Assembly (NCBI RefSeq): GCF_001439785.1
Contig: NZ_JYLI01000004.1
Span: forward strand, 124,001 to 188,000
Length of the DNA: 64,000 bases
Source of the DNA: Pseudomonas poae
Lineage (GTDB): Bacteria; Pseudomonadota; Gammaproteobacteria; Pseudomonadales; Pseudomonadaceae
Direction of reading: 5' to 3'
Made by a program: the position numbers and the translations under genes. Below the pieces are notes generated by a model. The model made no database searches, was not told the origin of the DNA, and saw only the letters and a list, made by a program, of their open reading frames with translations. This document shows positions 45,465-54,864 of this stretch, piece by piece (position 1 is the first letter of the stretch; every line of letters begins with the position of its first letter).

Positions 45465-46949
45465 ATGAGCGTTAGCAATCCAACCCTGATCACGTTCGTG
45501 ATCTACATCGCAGCAATGGTGCTGATCGGCCTGATGGCCTATCGCTCCACCAACAACCTTTCCGATTACATTCTTGGCGGTCGCAGCCTCGGTAGCGTGG
45601 TAACTGCGTTGTCGGCCGGTGCTTCCGATATGAGCGGCTGGTTGCTGATGGGCCTGCCGGGCGCGATCTACATGTCCGGCCTGTCGGAAAGCTGGATCGC
45701 CATCGGCCTGATCGTCGGGGCCTACCTCAACTGGCTGTTCGTGGCCGGTCGCCTGCGGGTTCAGACCGAGCACAACGGCGACGCGCTGACCCTGCCGGAC
45801 TACTTCTCCAGCCGCTTCGAGGACAACAGCGGTCTGCTGCGCATCATCTCTGCAGTGGTGATCCTGGTGTTCTTCACCATTTACTGCGCTTCCGGCATCG
45901 TGGCCGGTGCCCGCCTGTTCGAAAGCACCTTCGGCATGTCCTACGAGACGGCCTTGTGGGCTGGTGCTGCGGCGACGATTGCCTACACCTTCATCGGTGG
46001 TTTCCTGGCCGTGAGTTGGACCGATACCGTGCAGGCCACCCTGATGATCTTCGCGTTGATCCTCACGCCGATCATCGTGCTGCTAGCCACCGGCGGTGTC
46101 GACACCACGTTCCTGGCGATTGAAGCCAAGGACCCGAGCCACTTCGACATGCTCAAAAACACCACCTTCATCGGCATCATCTCGCTGATGGGCTGGGGCC
46201 TGGGTTACTTCGGCCAGCCGCATATCCTGGCGCGTTTCATGGCGGCGGATTCGGTGAAGTCGATCGCCAAGGCGCGCCGCATCTCCATGACCTGGATGAT
46301 CCTTTGCCTGGGCGGCACCGTGGCGGTGGGCTTCTTCGGGATTGCCTATTTCTCGGCGCACCCGGAAGTGGCCGGTCCCGTCACCGAAAACCCTGAGCGT
46401 GTGTTCATTGAACTGGCCAAGATTCTGTTCAACCCTTGGGTCGCCGGTGTGTTGCTGTCGGCCATCCTCGCGGCCGTGATGAGCACCCTGAGCTGCCAAC
46501 TGCTGGTGTGTTCCAGCGCCCTGACCGAAGACTTCTACAAGGCGTTTCTGCGCAAGGGTGCTTCCCAGCTTGAGCTGGTGTGGGTGGGCCGCATCATGGT
46601 GCTGGTGGTGGCGTTGATCGCCATCGCCATGGCCGCCAATCCGGAAAACCGCGTACTCGGGCTGGTGAGCTACGCCTGGGCCGGTTTCGGTGCTGCGTTC
46701 GGCCCTGTGGTGCTGATTTCCGTGATCTGGAAGCACATGACCCGCAACGGCGCGCTGGCCGGCATCCTGGTCGGTGCAATCACCGTGATCGTGTGGAAGC
46801 ACTTCGAGTTGCTGGGGCTCTACGAAATCATCCCCGGCTTTATTTTCGCCAGCCTGGCGATCTATTTCGTGAGCAAGATGGGCGCACCGACCACCGCGAT
46901 GGTCGAGCGTTTTGATGCTGCGGAAAAAGACTACAACCTCAACAAGTAA
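45465..46949 (+). CDS. putP: Sodium/proline symporter
   Basis: PutP takes up proline with sodium across the inner membrane. The 494-residue protein has about thirteen hydrophobic segments and SSS-family landmarks: YILGGRSLGSVVTALSAGAS near residue 35 with the sodium-site region, GASDMSGWLLMGLPGAIY, and WLFVAGRLRVQTEHNGDALT. It is divergent from putA and a rho-independent terminator follows. Together they form the proline uptake and breakdown unit. Confidence 0.96.
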   Translation: MSVSNPTLITFVIYIAAMVLIGLMAYRSTNNLSDYILGGRSLGSVVTALSAGASDMSGWLLMGLPGAIYMSGLSESWIAIGLIVGAYLNWLFVAGRLRVQTEHNGDALTLPDYFSSRFEDNSGLLRIISAVVILVFFTIYCASGIVAGARLFESTFGMSYETALWAGAAATIAYTFIGGFLAVSWTDTVQATLMIFALILTPIIVLLATGGVDTTFLAIEAKDPSHFDMLKNTTFIGIISLMGWGLGYFGQPHILARFMAADSVKSIAKARRISMTWMILCLGGTVAVGFFGIAYFSAHPEVAGPVTENPERVFIELAKILFNPWVAGVLLSAILAAVMSTLSCQLLVCSSALTEDFYKAFLRKGASQLELVWVGRIMVLVVALIAIAMAANPENRVLGLVSYAWAGFGAAFGPVVLISVIWKHMTRNGALAGILVGAITVIVWKHFELLGLYEIIPGFIFASLAIYFVSKMGAPTTAMVERFDAAEKDYNLNK

Positions 46950-46984
46950 TTCGTTGGGCGTTAAGCGCCCGTTGAGTTAGCACA

Positions 46985-47017
46985 AAGGCCCGCATCCTCT
47001 GGATGGCGGGCTTTTTT
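46985..47017 (+). terminator. Rho-independent terminator of putP
   Basis: The stem GCCCGCATCC pairs with GGATGGCGGGC (one-base bulge, three-base loop) and is followed by six T residues. It lies 38 bases after the putP stop. Confidence 0.88.
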
Positions 47018-47152
47018 GTATGCGGTTTACCTGGGTTTGGCGAAGACTCATACGCGCCCATGTAGGCTTTTACTGATTTGCCTGGCGCGTGTTCGGTGGA
47101 GCAGGGCAGTGGTGCAGAATCGCTCGCCTACCCCTTCGCAGAGAAACACCGG

Positions 47153-49180
47153 ATGTTTGCGCCTGCCTATGAAAGTGTTTTTACCCTCACCATCGACGGG
47201 CAGCCCAGTGAGCTGAAAGTCTTAAGTTTTCGGGGTGACGAATTTATCAGCATGACTTTCCTATATGAGCTTGAACTGGTCAGCGATCGATCCGATCTGG
47301 ACATTGAAAGCTTGATGCACCGCCAGGCTTTTCTTTCATTTGATGTGCAGGGTCGAGGCGTTCACGGTCAGGTCTATCAGGTGGGGCAGGGTGACTCCGG
47401 AACGCGTCTTACCCGCTATCACATGGTCCTGTCGCCTCAGTTGGCTTATTTGGAAAGCAGTACTCACCAGCGGATTTTCCAGAAAAAAACCGTGCCGCAA
47501 ATCATTGCGCTGGTGTTGGAGACGCAAGCCATCCAGGCCGACAATTTCACATTCAAACTGAGCGGGAAGTACCCCGAGCGTGAGTACTGTGTGCAGTTCG
47601 GCGAAACCGATCTGGATTTCATTCAGCGCCTGTGTGTCGAGTCGGGCATTCACTACCATTTTCAACATAGCCCCGAGCGCCATCTGTTGGTATTTGGCGA
47701 CGATCAAAGCGTGTTTGCCCAGCCGGCCGACCCTATTCCGTATTCGCCGGGTTTCGGATTGGTCGCCGACACGCCTGCTATCAAGAGCTTCATCCTGCGG
47801 ATGGAGACGCGCAGCACGGGTGTAAACCTGCGGGACTACGATTTCAGGAAGCCGAACCTGGCATTGGAGGGCGCTGCCTCGGATGAGCAGCTTCCCGTGC
47901 TGAATGTTCAGGACTATCCCGGGTACTTTACGGACCGCGACCACGGCAAGTATTTGGCGCGACGTCTGCTGGAGCGTCATCGCAGCGATTATTGCCAGGC
48001 CAAGGGGGAAAGTGACCAATCGTCGTTGGCGTGCGGACAGTTTTTTAAAATGACCGGCCACCCGCGTCAGGACTGGAATGATTTGTGGCTGATCACGCAT
48101 TTGGGGCATTCAGGGATTCAGGCTCAAGTGCTGGAGGGCTCGGTGCCTGACGATGTCAACCACCGAGTGCCTCAGGGCTACAGAAACGAATTTACGGTAA
48201 CGCCGTGGAGCGCAGTGTTTCGAACACCGCTGATATCGTCTCGGCCGCAAATCTCCGGCTTCCAGAACGCAGTGGTCACCGGCCCCGTCGACAGCGATAT
48301 CCATTGCGACGAATACGGCCGGGTCAAGGTTCAGATGACCTGGGATCGCGATGGTCAACATAACGAACATTCCAGTTGCTGGCTGAGAGTTGCCAGCACG
48401 TGGGCCCATGATCGCTACGGTTCTGTACTGATTCCTCGCGTGGGCATGGAAGTGCTGGTGGGCTTCGTCAATGGCGATATTGATATGCCGGTCGTCATGG
48501 GTTGCCTGCCCAACGCCGCCACACCCGTGCCCCTCGACCTGCCGGCGGACAAGACCCGCAGCATTTTCCGCAGCCAGAGCAGCCCTGGCGGTGGGGGTTA
48601 CAACGAGTTGCGCATCGAGGACCGCAAGGGCGCCGAGGAAATCTACCTGCGCGCCCAGCGGGATTGGACCCAGCATGTGCTCAATGACCAGCAGGTGCAG
48701 GTCGACCAGCATCGGCGGGTGAAGGTGGGCGGCGAGTCGCACCACGAGTTGCAGGGCGAAGAACAACGCATCACCCATGGCAACCGGCTCACCGAACTCA
48801 AGCAGGACGATCATCTGGTGGTCGGTGGTTCGCAGCAGATGCAGGCCGGGCGCACCATCCGTATTGGCGCGGGGCAAAGCGTGGTCATCGATGCCGGAGC
48901 CACCGTCACTATCCAGGCCGGAGGGCAGTCGATCACGCTGTCGTCCGCCGGGATCTTCAGCAGCGTGCCGATTCAGGTCGGTGGCGGGCCTGCGCCGACG
49001 GCGCCGCCGTTGCTGCCCGGCGTGACGGACAAGCTGCTGGCGTCTCTTGCTGCGCCACTGAGCCAGGCGCAGGTGGCGAGCTTGAAACGCAGCGCGCCGT
49101 TTTGTGAAGAGTGCGAGCGCTGCAAAAACGGGCAGTGTGACATCGCCGAACATGCCAACATCGACAGGAAACTTCCCTGA
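47153..49180 (+). CDS. vgrG: Type VI secretion spike protein VgrG (TssI)
   Basis: This 675-residue spike protein of the type VI secretion system has the gp27-like N-terminal part (FTLTIDGQPSELKVLSFRGD and DFIQRLCVESGIHYHFQH), the gp5 OB-fold (WLRVASTWAHDRYGSVLIPR and GMEVLVGFVNGDIDMPVVMG) and a beta-helix needle (HRRVKVGGESHHELQGEEQR, RTIRIGAGQSVVIDAGATVT). The tail beyond the needle is Pro/Ala-rich and ends with four cysteines (CEECERCKNGQC) that may bind metal. The start is put at ATG 47153. No other T6SS gene is in the window, so this is a satellite VgrG island. Its stop overlaps the adaptor gene as TGATG. Confidence 0.92.
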   Translation: MFAPAYESVFTLTIDGQPSELKVLSFRGDEFISMTFLYELELVSDRSDLDIESLMHRQAFLSFDVQGRGVHGQVYQVGQGDSGTRLTRYHMVLSPQLAYLESSTHQRIFQKKTVPQIIALVLETQAIQADNFTFKLSGKYPEREYCVQFGETDLDFIQRLCVESGIHYHFQHSPERHLLVFGDDQSVFAQPADPIPYSPGFGLVADTPAIKSFILRMETRSTGVNLRDYDFRKPNLALEGAASDEQLPVLNVQDYPGYFTDRDHGKYLARRLLERHRSDYCQAKGESDQSSLACGQFFKMTGHPRQDWNDLWLITHLGHSGIQAQVLEGSVPDDVNHRVPQGYRNEFTVTPWSAVFRTPLISSRPQISGFQNAVVTGPVDSDIHCDEYGRVKVQMTWDRDGQHNEHSSCWLRVASTWAHDRYGSVLIPRVGMEVLVGFVNGDIDMPVVMGCLPNAATPVPLDLPADKTRSIFRSQSSPGGGGYNELRIEDRKGAEEIYLRAQRDWTQHVLNDQQVQVDQHRRVKVGGESHHELQGEEQRITHGNRLTELKQDDHLVVGGSQQMQAGRTIRIGAGQSVVIDAGATVTIQAGGQSITLSSAGIFSSVPIQVGGGPAPTAPPLLPGVTDKLLASLAAPLSQAQVASLKRSAPFCEECERCKNGQCDIAEHANIDRKLP

Positions 49181-49908
49181 TGCCTATCCCTTTGACGCCC
49201 AGTGCCTGGCTGGCGCAGTGCCCTTTGCAGGCCGGTGAAATCCTCTACGCGGTGCTGGGCAATGCCAGCGAGGCCAGGCCGCTTGCCGTCTGGCAAGCCA
49301 GGGCTGCAGGGCCTGCGCCTCAACCGATATGGGCAGGAACCGCCTATGCGCAGTGGGGCGAGGTTATGCCTTACGTGGCTATCGCCGAACCGGGCAGCGC
49401 TTTTCTCGACTGGATCGCCACCTGCGAATCGACGGATTGGGGATGGTTGGCGGTGTCGTCCAGCCCGTTGGACACCGTGATCGCCCATTTGCAGGGCCTG
49501 ACCAAGGTGCTGCTGCCCGACGGGCAGGCTGTGTTTCTGCGCTACTGGGATGGCGCTCGCTTTCTGCCGCTGCTGCAACACTTGGGCGATACCGCCGCGG
49601 ATGTACTGCCGGTGTTTCAGCGTTACCTGATCAATGGCTGCCCGCTCACGGTGACGACGGGTGCGGTGACCGTCGCCAAAACCAGTCCCTGGTGCCAGGT
49701 GCCGCCGGCGCTGCTTGAGCATCTGGCCGTGCAATCACCCCAGACCCTGATCGACAACCTGCTGCAATGGCTGGAAGAACAGCGCCCGGACCTGTCCAGC
49801 GCTTTTACCCCGGCGACTGTGCAACACAAGCTGTCGTACTTCGTGCGCAGGCCGCAGCTGAACCATGAGGCACTGACCGCCTACCTCAGCAAGGAACTGA
49901 CGCCCTGA
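49180..49908 (+). CDS. DUF4123 family type VI effector adaptor
   Basis: A 242-residue protein of the DUF4123 adaptor family (Tap/TEC type). It opens with a lobe containing LQAGEILYAVLGNASEARPL and the domain pattern AIAEPGSAFLDWIATC-like AIAEPGSAFLDWIA, then FLRYWDGARFLPLLQHLGDT. These adaptors load a specific effector on the VgrG made by the gene before them. It is translationally coupled to vgrG. The usual next gene, the effector, is missing: rlmJ follows after 73 bases. The partner must be encoded elsewhere or has been lost. Confidence 0.85.
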   Translation: MPIPLTPSAWLAQCPLQAGEILYAVLGNASEARPLAVWQARAAGPAPQPIWAGTAYAQWGEVMPYVAIAEPGSAFLDWIATCESTDWGWLAVSSSPLDTVIAHLQGLTKVLLPDGQAVFLRYWDGARFLPLLQHLGDTAADVLPVFQRYLINGCPLTVTTGAVTVAKTSPWCQVPPALLEHLAVQSPQTLIDNLLQWLEEQRPDLSSAFTPATVQHKLSYFVRRPQLNHEALTAYLSKELTP

Positions 49909-49981
49909 GCACCGCCCGGCACACGGCCCTGCACCTTTGCCCGCGCAGAAGGTAAACTTCGCCCCCTGCGCAGGAGCAACC

Positions 49982-50818
49982 ATGAATTATCGTCACGCCT
50001 TTCACGCCGGCAACCACGCCGATGTCTTCAAACACCTGACCTTGACCCGCCTCATCGCCCTGATGTCGCGCAAGGAGCAGCCGTTCGCCTACCTCGACAC
50101 CCACGCCGGCATCGGCCTGTACGACCTGCAGGGCGACCAGGCCAACCGCACGGGTGAGTACCTCGAAGGCATCGCCCGCCTGTGGGGCGCCAGCGACCTG
50201 CCGCCACTGACCGCCGACTACCTGCGCGTGCTGCAGGAGATGAACCCGGACGGCCAGTTGCGCTACTACCCGGGTTCGCCGGAGCTGGCACGTCGCCTCA
50301 CGCGAGCGCAGGACCGCGTATTGCTCAACGAAAAACACCCGGAAGATGGCGTGTTGCTCAAGGACAACATGAAGGGCGATCGCCGTGTGAAGGTGCATCT
50401 GGGCGAAGGTTGGCACGTGCCGCGCGCCCTGCTCCCGGTGCCGGAAAAACGCGCGCTGATGCTCATCGACCCGCCGTTTGAACAGCTCGATGAAATGCAG
50501 CGTTGCGCCGCATCCCTCAAGGAAGCCATTGGTCGCATGCGCCAGACGGTCGCGGCGATCTGGTACCCGGTTAAGGACCAGCGCATGTTGCGCCGCTTCT
50601 ACCAGGACCTGGCCGGCACCGGCGCGCCAAAGTTGCTGCGCGTGGAGCTGCTGGTGCATCCGCTGGACACACCCAACACCCTGACCGGCTCGGGCCTGGC
50701 CATCGCCAACCCGCCGTGGGGGCTTGAAGAGGAGCTGCGCGAGTTGCTGCCGTGGCTGTCCAAAAAGCTCGGCCAGACCCAGGGCGGCTGGCAGATGGAT
50801 TGGCTCATCGCTGAATAA
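49982..50818 (+). CDS. rlmJ: 23S rRNA (adenine(2030)-N6)-methyltransferase
   Basis: RlmJ methylates A2030 of 23S rRNA with S-adenosylmethionine. The 278-residue length and N-terminus MNYRHAFHAGNHADVFKHL are typical of the family. The SAM-binding segment is seen in FAYLDTHAGIGLYDL near residue 35 and the catalytic DPPF motif in LMLIDPPFEQLDEM near residue 160. The start at 49982 has AGGAG upstream; the longer frame is not used. It is a housekeeping gene and marks the end of the vgrG island. Confidence 0.95.
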   Translation: MNYRHAFHAGNHADVFKHLTLTRLIALMSRKEQPFAYLDTHAGIGLYDLQGDQANRTGEYLEGIARLWGASDLPPLTADYLRVLQEMNPDGQLRYYPGSPELARRLTRAQDRVLLNEKHPEDGVLLKDNMKGDRRVKVHLGEGWHVPRALLPVPEKRALMLIDPPFEQLDEMQRCAASLKEAIGRMRQTVAAIWYPVKDQRMLRRFYQDLAGTGAPKLLRVELLVHPLDTPNTLTGSGLAIANPPWGLEEELRELLPWLSKKLGQTQGGWQMDWLIAE

Positions 50819-50903
50819 TTGGCGCTCAAGCCAGGCACCAAACCAAATGTGCGGCTCTGCCAAGTCTTCGACCCAGCGCTGTCGCGCAGCAGGCTGGAGG
50901 CTC

Positions 50904-51038
50904 TGTGGCGAGCGGGCTTGCCCCGCGTTGGGGTGCGAAGCGCCCCCAATCCAGCAAAACGCGGTGTACCTGATACGGCTCAACGCCTGGTTTTGGGACT
51001 GCTGCGCAGCCCAACGCAGGACAAGCCTGCTCGCCACA
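50904..51038. repeat. Composite repeat of about 135 bp, copy B
   Basis: The element begins TGTGGCGAGCGGGCTTGCCC and ends ACAAGCCTGCTCGCCACA, with the inner pair GGGGTGCGAAGCGCCCCC and GACTGCTGCGCAGCCC. It is the inverted near-copy of the repeat at 8646-8779 and shares its centre (GGTGTACCT, CCTGGTTTTGGG). It lies between rlmJ and msrA. Confidence 0.8.
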
Positions 51039-51098
51039 AGAATGTGGCTTCCTGAAATTTCAGTTTTTAAATCAAAAAGTTATTTTGTGTTTGATAAG

Positions 51099-51120
51099 AG
51101 CGGGCAAGCCCGCTCCCACA
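51099..51120. repeat. Single REP palindrome after msrA
   Basis: AGCGGGCAAGCCCGCT followed by CCCACA forms a compact hairpin 18 bases after the msrA stop (minus strand). It may act as a terminator or mRNA end stabiliser for msrA. Confidence 0.75.
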
Positions 51121-51137
51121 TTTGAGTTGCGCACATC

Positions 51138-51785
51138 TTAGATCGGGCAGGTCACGCCTGTGCCGCCGATGCCGCAGTAGCCTTGCGGGTTCTTCGCCAG
51201 GTATTGCTGGTGATACGCCTCGGCGAAATACACCGTGGGCGCTTCTGCAATTTGCGTGGTGATTTCGCCCAGGCCGGCCTTGGTCAGTTCCTGCTGATAC
51301 GCCTGGGCACTGGCGTGCGCCGCTGCCAGTTGTTCCGGCGTGGTGGCGTAGATCACCGAACGGTATTGGGTGCCGATGTCGTTGCCTTGGCGCATGCCCT
51401 GGGTCGGGTTGTGCAATTCCCAGAACATCTTCAACAAGTCTTCATAATTCACTTTGGCCTGGTCGTACACCACCAGCACCACTTCGCTGTGGCCGGTGAG
51501 GCCTGAGCACACTTCTTCGTAAGTCGGGTTCGGCGTGTAGCCGCCGGCGTAGCCCACCACGGTGCTGACCACGCCGTCGCGTTCCCAGAACTTGCGCTCG
51601 GCGCCCCAGAAACAGCCGAGGCCGAAGATCGCAAAGCCAACGTCGTCGACGAACGGGCCCAACAGCGGGTTGCCGTTGACGAAGTGCGTTTCTGGCAGGT
51701 TCATTGGCGTTTCACGGCCAGGCAACGCTTGTTCTTGAGTGGGCAGCACGTTTTTGTTCACCAGAATTTCCGAGCGCAAGACCAT
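51138..51785 (-). CDS. msrA: Peptide methionine (S)-S-oxide reductase
   Basis: MsrA repairs oxidised methionine (S form) in proteins with thioredoxin as reductant. The 215-residue protein has the catalytic motif [13 protein letters not shown] near residue 56, followed by [20 protein letters not shown]. It ends in [13 protein letters not shown], in which the two cysteines probably act as recycling residues. The N-terminal extension [15 protein letters not shown] is the usual pseudomonad form. The gene stands alone. Confidence 0.96.
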   Translation of the reverse strand: MVLRSEILVNKNVLPTQEQALPGRETPMNLPETHFVNGNPLLGPFVDDVGFAIFGLGCFWGAERKFWERDGVVSTVVGYAGGYTPNPTYEEVCSGLTGHSEVVLVVYDQAKVNYEDLLKMFWELHNPTQGMRQGNDIGTQYRSVIYATTPEQLAAAHASAQAYQQELTKAGLGEITTQIAEAPTVYFAEAYHQQYLAKNPQGYCGIGGTGVTCPI

Positions 51786-51856
51786 GATCAGTCCTCTCAG
51801 TCAGATTGAGTTGGATAAGAATCGGACCGCCAGTGTGCCCGAGTGTTACAGCGCTG

Positions 51857-54550
51857 TCAGGCGATTGGCCCGCGTGGGTAGCGCTTGAGCTTCTCGAGCA
51901 GCTCGGAGCCCGGAATCGGCCGGTCGAACAGGTATCCCTGTCCCACGTCGCAACGGTGCCGGCGCAGGAACGCCAGTTGCTCGGCGGTCTCGATGCCTTC
52001 GGCCACCACCTTGAGCTTCAGGTTGTGGGCCATGGCGATCACGGCGGAGGTGATTTCCATGTCGTCCTGGTTGTCGGGGATTTCGTGGATAAAGCTGCGG
52101 TCGATCTTGATGATGTCGATGGGGAATTTTTTCAGGTAGCTCAGCGACGAATAGCCGGTGCCGAAGTCGTCCATGGCCAGGGTCAGGCCGAAGCTTTTCA
52201 ACTGGTCCAGTTGCCGGCGCGTGTCTTCGGTGGCCTCCAGCAGCAGGCCTTCGGTGAGTTCCAGCTCCAGCAGGTTGGCCGGCAGTTCTTCTTCCTTGAG
52301 GATGCTGGCGATGGAGGCCACCAGGTCCGGGTCGGAGAACTGTTTGGGCGATAGGTTGATCGCCACCTGCAGGTTGCCCATGCCGGCGGCGCTCAGTCGC
52401 TTGCTCATGCGGCAGGCCTGGCGCGCGATCCATTTGCCGATAGGGATGATCAAGCCGGTTTCTTCGGCCACGCTGATGAACTGGTCGGGGCGGATCATGC
52501 CCTTTTCCGGGTGGTTCCAGCGCAGCAACGCTTCCATGCCCAGCAGGCGGCCGCTGCGCAGGCACAGCTTGGGCTGATAGAACACGTCCAGCTCGTTTTG
52601 CGTCAGCGCGCGGCGCAGGTTGTTTTCCACGAACAACTTATAGCTGGCCTCGGCATTCAGTGCCTCGGTGAACACCTGCACCTGGTGTTTGCCGTTGGCC
52701 TTGGCCTTGTGCAGGGCCAGGCCGGCGTTACGCATCAGGGTCTGCGGGTCGCGGCCATGCAACGGCGCGCAGGCCAGGCCCACGGAGCCGGTGACGCTGA
52801 TCAACTGGTTGTCGACGAACATCGGCTTGTCGAGCGTGGCGAGCAACTGGCTGGCGACCTGCTGGCCGCTCTCAAGATCGGTGTCGTCAAGCAGCACCGC
52901 AAATTCGTTGCTGGCAAAGCGCGCCAGGCTACCGCCGGTGCTCAGGCTGTTGCGCAGGCGCCGGGCGAGGCTGATCAACAGCTTGTCGCCCGTCTGGTGG
53001 CCGAGGCTGTCGTTGATGCGCTTGAAATTATCGATATCCACCAACAGCAGGCTGATCGGACTGTCGCTGTCGCGGGCAAAACGTTCATCGAGGTTGCGGA
53101 TGAACGCTGGACGGTTGCCCAGGTTGGTCAGGTTGTCGGTGTAGGCCAGGCGCTCGATACGCTGCTGGGCCAGCTTGGTCTGGGTGATGTCTTCGTAGAT
53201 GCCGATGTAATGGGTCAGCTCACGGTTGTCGCCGTACACCTTGGAAATCGACAGCTGGCCCCAGTAGGGTTCCAGGTTCTTGCGCCGGCTCTTGAATTCG
53301 CCCTGCCAGCTGTTGCTTTTGGCCAGGGCCGAGGGCGCGTCGAACAGCAGCTCACTGAGGTTTTCCAGGGCCGGCAACTGCGCCAGGCGATGGCCATGGA
53401 CCTCTTCGGTGCTGTACTGGGTGATCGCGGTAAAACTGGGGTTGACGTACTCCACCACGCCGTCGCAATTGACCAGCAGAAAGGCATTCGCGCTTTGCTC
53501 CACCGCACGCTGGAACAGGTGCAGTGCGCTGGTGGCGGTGCGCCGGTTGTGGTTGTTGATGACCTGGGCGAACTGGTCCGCCAGCTCGCCGGCAAACGCG
53601 ATTTCATCGGACTGCCAGGCGCGCGGGCTGCCGCCCTGTTCCAGGCACAACACGCCGACCACCTGGCCATCCACGCGAATGCTCGCGTCGAGCATGGCGT
53701 AAGTGTCGTTGGCGCGCAGGGTCTCGGCCATTTCCCGGGTGCGTGGGTCGCGCATGGCGTTGCTGGCGTCGATGGCGCGGCTGGTGTGCAGGGCCTCCAG
53801 GTAATCGGGGAAGTCACTGGCATCAATCGGATCAGGCAGATGGTGGCGCTCGTCGACATGGTTGTACGCCGAGATCGGCACCAAGCGTTTGCCTTCAAGG
53901 TTCCAGATGCTGGCGAAATCGATCTGGTAGATATCGCAGGCGCTGCGGGTGATCAGCTCGGCGGCTTCCTGCAGCGAGTTGGAGGTGGTGTAGCGCTGGC
54001 GGGCCAGCAGCAGGATCAGCTCCTGCTGGGCGCGCACTCGCTCAAGGTGTTGCAGTTGTTCCTGTTGCGCGCGCTGGTTCAGCTCCAGGGCAATTTGCAG
54101 GCGGCTGTTCTGGCTTTCCAGGTCGGCGGCCGGAGCGGTGGAGGGCAGCTCGTTGAACAGGCCCTCCACGACCATCAGGTAGCCGCGCAGCAGGTGACGA
54201 TTGTGCTGTTTGTAGGCCTCGCCCATTTCCAGCAGGTTCAGCGGGCCATCGTTGGTGTGCAGGGTATAGCGCACCAGATAGTGAGGGCTCTGGCTCAACT
54301 GCTGCTGGATGGCATCGTGCAGCTGATAGCGCGCCTGTGGCTCCATCAGGCTGGCGTAGGGCGTGCCGAGCATGGCGCACAGTTCCACCGCCGAGAGGCC
54401 GAATTGGCGTTCGCAGTTGGGGTCGAGGTACAGCAGGGCCCAGCTTGCCTCATTCAGCCGCTCGAAACGCAGCATGCCCAGGCGCGAAGGCACGGGTAAT
54501 TGCGTCACTACCTCGGTCGCCGTACGGGCGACATCGGGCTGGCTTTTCAT
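51857..54550 (-). CDS. PAS-GAF-PAS-GGDEF-EAL protein, likely c-di-GMP phosphodiesterase
   Basis: A signalling protein of about 897 residues without membrane segments. An N-terminal PAS (residues about 25-130) is followed by a coiled coil, a GAF domain (about 190-340), a second PAS (about 350-470), GGDEF (about 475-640) and EAL (about 645-890). The GGDEF site reads ASNEF in RFASNEFAVLL, so cyclase activity is unlikely. The EAL site is complete: GMEALLRW, VAINLSPKQF, LELELTEG, MDDFGTGYSSLSYL, IKIDRSF and VVAEGIETAEQ. It probably degrades c-di-GMP in response to a soluble signal sensed by PAS or GAF. The start at ATG 54550 is weakly supported by its ribosome site. Confidence 0.9.
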   Translation of the reverse strand: MKSQPDVARTATEVVTQLPVPSRLGMLRFERLNEASWALLYLDPNCERQFGLSAVELCAMLGTPYASLMEPQARYQLHDAIQQQLSQSPHYLVRYTLHTNDGPLNLLEMGEAYKQHNRHLLRGYLMVVEGLFNELPSTAPAADLESQNSRLQIALELNQRAQQEQLQHLERVRAQQELILLLARQRYTTSNSLQEAAELITRSACDIYQIDFASIWNLEGKRLVPISAYNHVDERHHLPDPIDASDFPDYLEALHTSRAIDASNAMRDPRTREMAETLRANDTYAMLDASIRVDGQVVGVLCLEQGGSPRAWQSDEIAFAGELADQFAQVINNHNRRTATSALHLFQRAVEQSANAFLLVNCDGVVEYVNPSFTAITQYSTEEVHGHRLAQLPALENLSELLFDAPSALAKSNSWQGEFKSRRKNLEPYWGQLSISKVYGDNRELTHYIGIYEDITQTKLAQQRIERLAYTDNLTNLGNRPAFIRNLDERFARDSDSPISLLLVDIDNFKRINDSLGHQTGDKLLISLARRLRNSLSTGGSLARFASNEFAVLLDDTDLESGQQVASQLLATLDKPMFVDNQLISVTGSVGLACAPLHGRDPQTLMRNAGLALHKAKANGKHQVQVFTEALNAEASYKLFVENNLRRALTQNELDVFYQPKLCLRSGRLLGMEALLRWNHPEKGMIRPDQFISVAEETGLIIPIGKWIARQACRMSKRLSAAGMGNLQVAINLSPKQFSDPDLVASIASILKEEELPANLLELELTEGLLLEATEDTRRQLDQLKSFGLTLAMDDFGTGYSSLSYLKKFPIDIIKIDRSFIHEIPDNQDDMEITSAVIAMAHNLKLKVVAEGIETAEQLAFLRRHRCDVGQGYLFDRPIPGSELLEKLKRYPRGPIA

Positions 54551-54766
54551 GGGGAAGCTCACTTGAAATAACGCACTTGGCGCCGGGCTCACGCCCTCTT
54601 TACTGTTGCTTGTGGCAAGGTTGCATCATGCAGCACAGGCTGACAAGAGAGGATGAAGGCTAAGTGCTATAAGGCTGTTATCGGCCGGCTGGGGGATTTC
54701 TGCAGTCGGATTGATCAAAGGTGTACAAACCTGTCCCCAAGCTCGTTGCCTGTGTGGCATCCGCGC

Positions 54767-54794
54767 AAAAAAAGCCCCGCCATGTGGCGGGGTT
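54767..54794 (-). terminator. Rho-independent terminator of the aceE-aceF operon
   Basis: On the minus strand the stem CCCCGCC and GGCGGGG with a four-base loop is followed by a run of seven T residues. It is 71 bases after the aceF stop. The rest of the 314-bp gap between aceF and the EAL protein gene shows no gene. Confidence 0.85.
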
Positions 54795-54864
54795 GAGGTA
54801 CGAGCGTGGCGCTCGAAAATCGGTGCAACCCGGCTTCCCCGATGAAGGGTCGACCGGGTGATGC

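Noticed and set aside
45089..45475. 128-codon open frame in the putA-putP space
   Set aside because: It runs across the PutA half-sites and promoter area and has no domain-like features; regulatory DNA is the better reading.
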